Below are positions 6,602-9,437 of a stretch of DNA of 9,437 bases, one piece after another. The DNA lies in NCBI GenBank assembly GCA_026994125.1, contig JALWRJ010000025.1, positions 1 to 9,437 of the forward strand. The letters run 5' to 3'. The notes under the pieces were generated by a model. It had not been told where the DNA came from, searched no databases, and saw only the letters and a program-made list of their open reading frames with translations. Made by a program: the position numbers and the translations under genes. This stretch comes from Cyclobacteriaceae bacterium. GTDB lineage: Bacteria > Bacteroidota > Bacteroidia > Cytophagales > Cyclobacteriaceae. Position 1 is the stretch's first letter. Every line of letters starts with the position of its first letter.

Positions 6602-6620
6602 CAAATATAGAACTTGTTCT
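6602..6620 (-). promoter_or_regulatory. Promoter -7 box of the sugar operon with an adjacent palindrome
   Basis: TATATTTG on the minus strand (complement of 6602-6609) is an exact TAnnTTTG box, 20 bases upstream of the glycosyltransferase ATG, implying a leader of only about 14 bases. No convincing TTTG -33 element is seen at the expected 19-21 bases. A palindrome AGAAC-TT-GTTCT (6609-6620) abuts the box on its upstream side and could be a regulator site, although 5-base arms can arise by chance. Confidence 0.5.
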
Positions 6621-6684
6621 TAAACCCATACCTGCCTGTATGATGGCGTGTAAAAAAATAAGTATAAAAAGCGGATTGTCGTTT

Positions 6685-6712
6685 TAAGTTTAAAAACTTA
6701 TGATCAATTTTG
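6685..6712 (+). promoter_or_regulatory. Candidate pfkA promoter/operator region
   Basis: CAATTTTG (6705-6712) matches seven of eight positions of TAnnTTTG and lies 23 bases upstream of the pfkA ATG, a plausible -7 box. Just upstream is a perfect palindrome, TAAGTTT-AA-AAACTTA (6685-6700), occupying the space between the -7 box and where a -33 box would sit. A protein bound there would block RNA polymerase. No good -33 element is visible. Confidence 0.3.
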
Positions 6713-6722
6713 GAGCTTAGTT

Positions 6723-6729
6723 AAAGGAG
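6723..6729 (+). promoter_or_regulatory. Shine-Dalgarno of pfkA
   Basis: AAAGGAG sits 6 bases before the pfkA ATG at 6736. It is the only strong Shine-Dalgarno noticed among the gene starts in this window, which is notable because Bacteroidota genes rarely use one. It fixes the pfkA start. Confidence 0.7.
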
Positions 6730-6735
6730 TATAGA

Positions 6736-7707
6736 ATGAAAAAAATAGCTGTATTTACATCGGGAGGAGATGCACCGGGCATGAACGCCTGCATACGAGC
6801 AGTGGTACGGGGTGCCATTTACTACGAAACAGAAGTATATGGTATTTACCGTGGTTTTCAGGGTATGATTGAAGGCGATTTTGTAAAAATGGAATCGCAC
6901 TCGGTAAGTAATATTTTACAGCATGGGGGTACCATCTTAAAATCGGCTCGTAGCATGGATTTTAAGACTAAAGCAGGTAGAAAACTTGCGTATAATAATT
7001 TAAAATCGAAAGGTATAGATGGTATTGTTGCCATAGGTGGAGATGGTACTTTTACCGGAGCTACCCTGTTTTTTAAGGAGTATGGTATTCCTGTAATAGG
7101 TGTGCCCGGCACCATTGATAACGATATTTTTGGTACTGATAAAACCATTGGTTTTGATACGGCTGTAAATACGACCTTAGACGCTATTGATAAAATCAGA
7201 GATACGGCCGATTCGCATGGCAGGATATTTTTTATTGAAGTAATGGGACGAGATTCGGGCTATATTGCCATCCAAAGTGCCATAGGTGGAGGTGCCGAAA
7301 GTGTTATTTTACCCGAAAAAGATGCAACTGCTCAAGATGTAGTACAGCACCTGAAAGACGGCATTCGTAGAGAAAAATCGTTTTCTATTGTAGTAGTAGC
7401 CGAAAAAGACGACCCCGGCTATGCGGTAGAACTAGCCAATGCTGTAAAAGAGAACATTGAAAGCAAGGATATCCGGGTGACTATTTTGGGGCATATTCAA
7501 CGTGGTGGAACTCCAACCAGTACCGACCGCACTTTGGCCAGCCGTTTAGGATTGGGTGCCGTTGAAGGCCTGCTCGATGGTAAAAAAGACGTAATGGCCG
7601 GGGTAATTAATGATAAAATGGTGTACACCCCACTCAAGGATGCCATCTCCAAAACCAAACCCTTAAACCCCGACTTAATTAGGGCCATGAAAATACTAAG
7701 TATTTAA
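6736..7707 (+). CDS. pfkA: ATP-dependent 6-phosphofructokinase
   Basis: A 323-residue phosphofructokinase A, phosphorylating fructose 6-phosphate to fructose 1,6-bisphosphate, the committed step of glycolysis. Motifs are SGGDAPGMN (9-17), GGDGT (101-105), PGTIDNDIFGTDKTIGFDTA (124-143, catalytic Asp128), EVMGRDSGY (168-176) and GHIQRGGTP (252-260). Gly rather than Asp in GGDGT indicates ATP rather than pyrophosphate as phosphoryl donor. Arg21 and Arg25 of the bacterial effector site are kept, while the position of E. coli Arg54 appears to be Ser54, so allosteric behaviour may differ. Length matches the bacterial tetrameric enzyme (about 320). It stands alone, divergent from the sugar operon and convergent with miaA, with a good Shine-Dalgarno at the start. 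Confidence 0.98.
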   Translation: MKKIAVFTSGGDAPGMNACIRAVVRGAIYYETEVYGIYRGFQGMIEGDFVKMESHSVSNILQHGGTILKSARSMDFKTKAGRKLAYNNLKSKGIDGIVAIGGDGTFTGATLFFKEYGIPVIGVPGTIDNDIFGTDKTIGFDTAVNTTLDAIDKIRDTADSHGRIFFIEVMGRDSGYIAIQSAIGGGAESVILPEKDATAQDVVQHLKDGIRREKSFSIVVVAEKDDPGYAVELANAVKENIESKDIRVTILGHIQRGGTPTSTDRTLASRLGLGAVEGLLDGKKDVMAGVINDKMVYTPLKDAISKTKPLNPDLIRAMKILSI

Positions 7708-7716
7708 ATTGTATCG

Positions 7717-7759
7717 ATAGGTGGTTTGCAATTAGCTGCAAATTGGGACTACAACCTAT
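7717..7759. terminator. Nested stem-loop between convergent pfkA and miaA, possible bidirectional terminator
   Basis: An outer stem pairs ATAGGTGGT (7717-7725) with ACAACCTAT (7751-7759), with one G-A mismatch. Inside it TTTGCA (7725-7730) pairs with TGCAAA (7737-7742) around a 6-base loop. The hairpin fills most of the 69-base gap between the two convergent stop codons. No U-tract follows on either strand, so termination by the classical intrinsic mechanism is uncertain. Confidence 0.35.
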
Positions 7760-7776
7760 TAACTCGTATAAGAAAA

Positions 7777-8694
7777 TCATTCATTTTCAGGCACTTGCCT
7801 ATCTTTTAAATAAGCCATAATAGCTTGAAGATGATTGGGTGAAAACCACTGGATTTCTTTGTTTTTCTTAAACCAGGTAAGCTGCCGTTTGGCATACCTT
7901 CTCGAGTTTCGTTTTAATAGCCTAATGGCCTCCTCCTTAGAATATTGGCCATCCAAATAGCCAAAAATTTCGGAGTAACCTACCGTTTGCAAGGCATTTA
8001 AGTGCTTGTATTTTTCATTCATCTTGGCTTCGTTAAATAAGCCTGCAGCAAGCATAGCATCCATGCGCTTATTAATACGCTGGTAGAGTTCCTCACGAGG
8101 CAGTTCCAAGCCAATAAAATGCAACTTAAAATTTCGTTGGCTTGCAGCTCCGGTTCTAAATGACGAAAATGGCCTGCCGGTGGCCAGGCATACCTCCAGG
8201 GCGCGTACAATACGCTGTTGGTTTTCAGGGTCTATTCTGGCCGCATAGTCAGGGTCAAGCTGCAGTAATTGACTATATAACGAGCCTAAACCCTCTGATT
8301 CCACGCGTAGCTTTAAAGTATTCCTGAGTTCTATATCTACCCGGGGCATTTCGCTAAACCCATAACAAAGCGCATCGATGTACAAGCCCGAACCGCCACT
8401 AACCAGCACCGTAGCATACGTTTTAAACAGCTCATTTAGGCGCAATAAGCCTTCTTGTTCAAAATGGCCGGCACTAAAAGGGCTTGTTATGCTACGGTCG
8501 TTCACAAAGTAATGAGGCACCCCTTCCATCTCGTCAGGAGTTGGCTTAGCCGTGCCAATGGCCAGTTCCTTAAACACCTGTCGCGAATCGGCATTTAATA
8601 CAGGAGCACGCCACAATTTTGCTAATTGTACCGTAAGTGCCGTTTTTCCTACAGCTGTAGGACCCACAATCACAACCAAATGTTTTGCACGCAT
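7777..8694 (-). CDS. miaA: tRNA dimethylallyltransferase (tRNA isopentenyltransferase)
   Basis: A 305-residue MiaA, which transfers the dimethylallyl group to N6 of adenine 37 in tRNAs reading codons that start with U, supporting accurate decoding. The P-loop GPTAVGKT is at 11-18 and DSRQ (36-39) follows at the usual spacing; then come IGTAKP, VPHYFVNDRS, GGSGLYIDALCYGF, the DPENQQRIVRALEV segment, LQTVGYSEIFGYL and the C-terminal RRYAKRQLTWFKK. Length is normal for the family and no key motif is missing. The ATG at 8694 starts immediately ahead of the conserved N-terminus. It appears to be a single-gene unit, convergent with pfkA, with a TAnnTTTG box 16 bases upstream. Confidence 0.98.
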   Translation of the reverse strand: MRAKHLVVIVGPTAVGKTALTVQLAKLWRAPVLNADSRQVFKELAIGTAKPTPDEMEGVPHYFVNDRSITSPFSAGHFEQEGLLRLNELFKTYATVLVSGGSGLYIDALCYGFSEMPRVDIELRNTLKLRVESEGLGSLYSQLLQLDPDYAARIDPENQQRIVRALEVCLATGRPFSSFRTGAASQRNFKLHFIGLELPREELYQRINKRMDAMLAAGLFNEAKMNEKYKHLNALQTVGYSEIFGYLDGQYSKEEAIRLLKRNSRRYAKRQLTWFKKNKEIQWFSPNHLQAIMAYLKDRQVPENE

Positions 8695-8710
8695 GTATAT
8701 GGATTTCGCT

Positions 8711-8718
8711 CAAAATTA
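8711..8718 (-). promoter_or_regulatory. miaA promoter -7 box
   Basis: TAATTTTG on the minus strand (complement of 8711-8718) is an exact TAnnTTTG match, 16 bases upstream of the miaA ATG, predicting a leader of about 10 bases. A TTTG at the usual -33 distance is not evident, so the call rests on one element and its position. Confidence 0.45.
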
Positions 8719-8786
8719 TTACGATAAACTTCTAAATGGTTACTTTTATCCAATATTTACATACATACAAAATTAAAAATAGCTTA

Positions 8787-8805
8787 ATGCACTGATTATG
8801 TGCAT
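8787..8805. promoter_or_regulatory. Inverted repeat in the miaA/PAS-gene spacer
   Basis: ATGCAC (8787-8792) and GTGCAT (8800-8805) form a perfect 6-base inverted repeat with a 7-base centre, about 47 bases before the proposed start of the PAS protein. It could be an operator for that gene, but no clear promoter boxes accompany it on the plus strand and function is inferred only from symmetry and position. Confidence 0.25.
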
Positions 8806-8851
8806 CTAACGCATTTTAAATAAGAGTTTAACCGCCATTAAAATTTAGATT

Positions 8852-9437
8852 TTGCTACAAGAAACACCCATACAAATAAGTTACACCAACTTACTAGCAC
8901 TTATTATAAATGCCAAAGGCAATATAAGGTTTGTAACTAAACCCATGGCCACGCTTTTAGGCTACAGTATCGAAGAACTTATTGGAATTGATATAAACCA
9001 ACTTTTTCACCAAAGGGAACTCCTACAGCTAAAAGAATTGATTACAGGTCTTAACAAAACGGCCACCCGAACCTTTCAGGATTTTCCTTCGAATATGAAA
9101 ACAAAGCACGGGCAAATGCTCGACTTAAACTTAAAGATAATACAGCTAAACAACTCATTTTTAGAAGAATATAGCTATGTGGTTTTAAGCGACAATGTCA
9201 TTTACCGAAATTTTGTTAAGCAAGTATTCGAAGCCTCCGACCATCAAATTAAAGAGCTTTACAACATAGCTAACGAAATGGTGATGATACTTAATAAGCA
9301 CCAGCAGATTGTTTACCTTAACGAAAAATGGCAGCAAAAACTGGACATTAACATACTGCCTGACAACACCTATAAGCTTTCTGAAATTTTTGACAAAGAA
9401 ACCTCGCACAGTTTGGAACAGGCCATCCAAAAAGCCG
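8852..9437 (+). CDS. PAS-domain sensory protein (partial, C-terminus off the right edge)
   Basis: An open frame runs from a TTG at 8852 to the window end (195 codons). Residues about 13-60 form a PAS domain: LLALIINAKGNIRFVTKP, then MATLLGYSIEELIGIDINQL, the classic GYxxEELIG helix. A second PAS-like unit begins near residue 135 (LYNIANEMVMILNKHQQI, then VYLNEKW). Tandem PAS domains usually precede a histidine kinase, diguanylate cyclase or other output module, which is beyond the edge here. No signal peptide or membrane span is visible, suggesting a cytoplasmic sensor. The first in-frame ATG (8945) would remove the first strands of PAS domain 1, and an in-frame TAG lies at 8846-8848, so TTG 8852 is the most plausible start. 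No Shine-Dalgarno is seen. The ligand is unknown. Confidence 0.8.
   Translation, partial: MLQETPIQISYTNLLALIINAKGNIRFVTKPMATLLGYSIEELIGIDINQLFHQRELLQLKELITGLNKTATRTFQDFPSNMKTKHGQMLDLNLKIIQLNNSFLEEYSYVVLSDNVIYRNFVKQVFEASDHQIKELYNIANEMVMILNKHQQIVYLNEKWQQKLDINILPDNTYKLSEIFDKETSHSLEQAIQKA

Noticed and set aside
6736..7707. Pyrophosphate-dependent phosphofructokinase
   Set aside because: The motif is GGDGT, not the GGDD-type seen in pyrophosphate-dependent enzymes.
9185..9430. Minus-strand open frame of 81 codons at the right edge
   Set aside because: It is antisense to the PAS protein, whose domain pattern is clear.
1..9437. CRISPR array, insertion sequence or novel defence system
   Set aside because: No regularly spaced repeats, transposase, nuclease or helicase genes are present; the only defence-like element is the recognised HigBA family.

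Overview
The window most likely comes from the chromosome of a Bacteroidota bacterium, but genus cannot be called from the sequence. The support is that several start regions carry the Bacteroidota -7 promoter motif TAnnTTTG, once with TTTG 19 bases upstream. Shine-Dalgarno sequences are mostly absent (pfkA is the exception), and the protein families fit that phylum. Housekeeping genes flank a small sugar/polysaccharide operon and one toxin-antitoxin module. There is no rRNA, tRNA, CRISPR array, transposase or phage gene.

Layout. (1) Bases 1-341 (-) hold the N-terminal part of an Lrp/AsnC regulator, cut by the window edge. It is divergent from a PLP-dependent Cys/Met-metabolism lyase/synthase (493-1740, +), and the shared 151-base spacer contains AT-rich inverted repeats. 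(2) A 255-base convergent spacer (1741-1995) has only weak hairpins. (3) A higB-higA toxin-antitoxin module (2587-1996, -) has its own strong promoter and a candidate operator, and is clearly more AT-rich than the adjacent aminotransferase gene. (4) A tight four-gene minus-strand operon (6581-2654) encodes a GT4-like glycosyltransferase, a Gfo/Idh/MocA dehydrogenase, a left-handed beta-helix acetyltransferase and a DegT-type sugar aminotransferase. The last three match, in type and order, the WbpB-WbpD-WbpE logic (oxidise C3, transaminate, acetylate) that makes a 3-acetamido nucleotide sugar. (5) pfkA (6736-7707, +) is divergent from that operon and convergent with miaA (8694-7777, -). (6) From about 8852 (+) an unfinished PAS-domain sensor begins, apparently at a TTG codon, and runs off the right edge.

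How it works together. The Lrp/PLP-enzyme pair looks like a self-contained amino-acid-responsive catabolic or biosynthetic switch. The sugar operon probably makes one modified nucleotide sugar and transfers it to a surface glycan, with the rest of the pathway (sugar-acid formation, flippase, polymerase) encoded elsewhere. HigBA is probably an acquired accessory module sitting just behind the operon's 3' end. I found no clearly unprecedented system. The observations most worth checking are the candidate operators, the sugar-pathway trio and the non-ATG start of the PAS protein.
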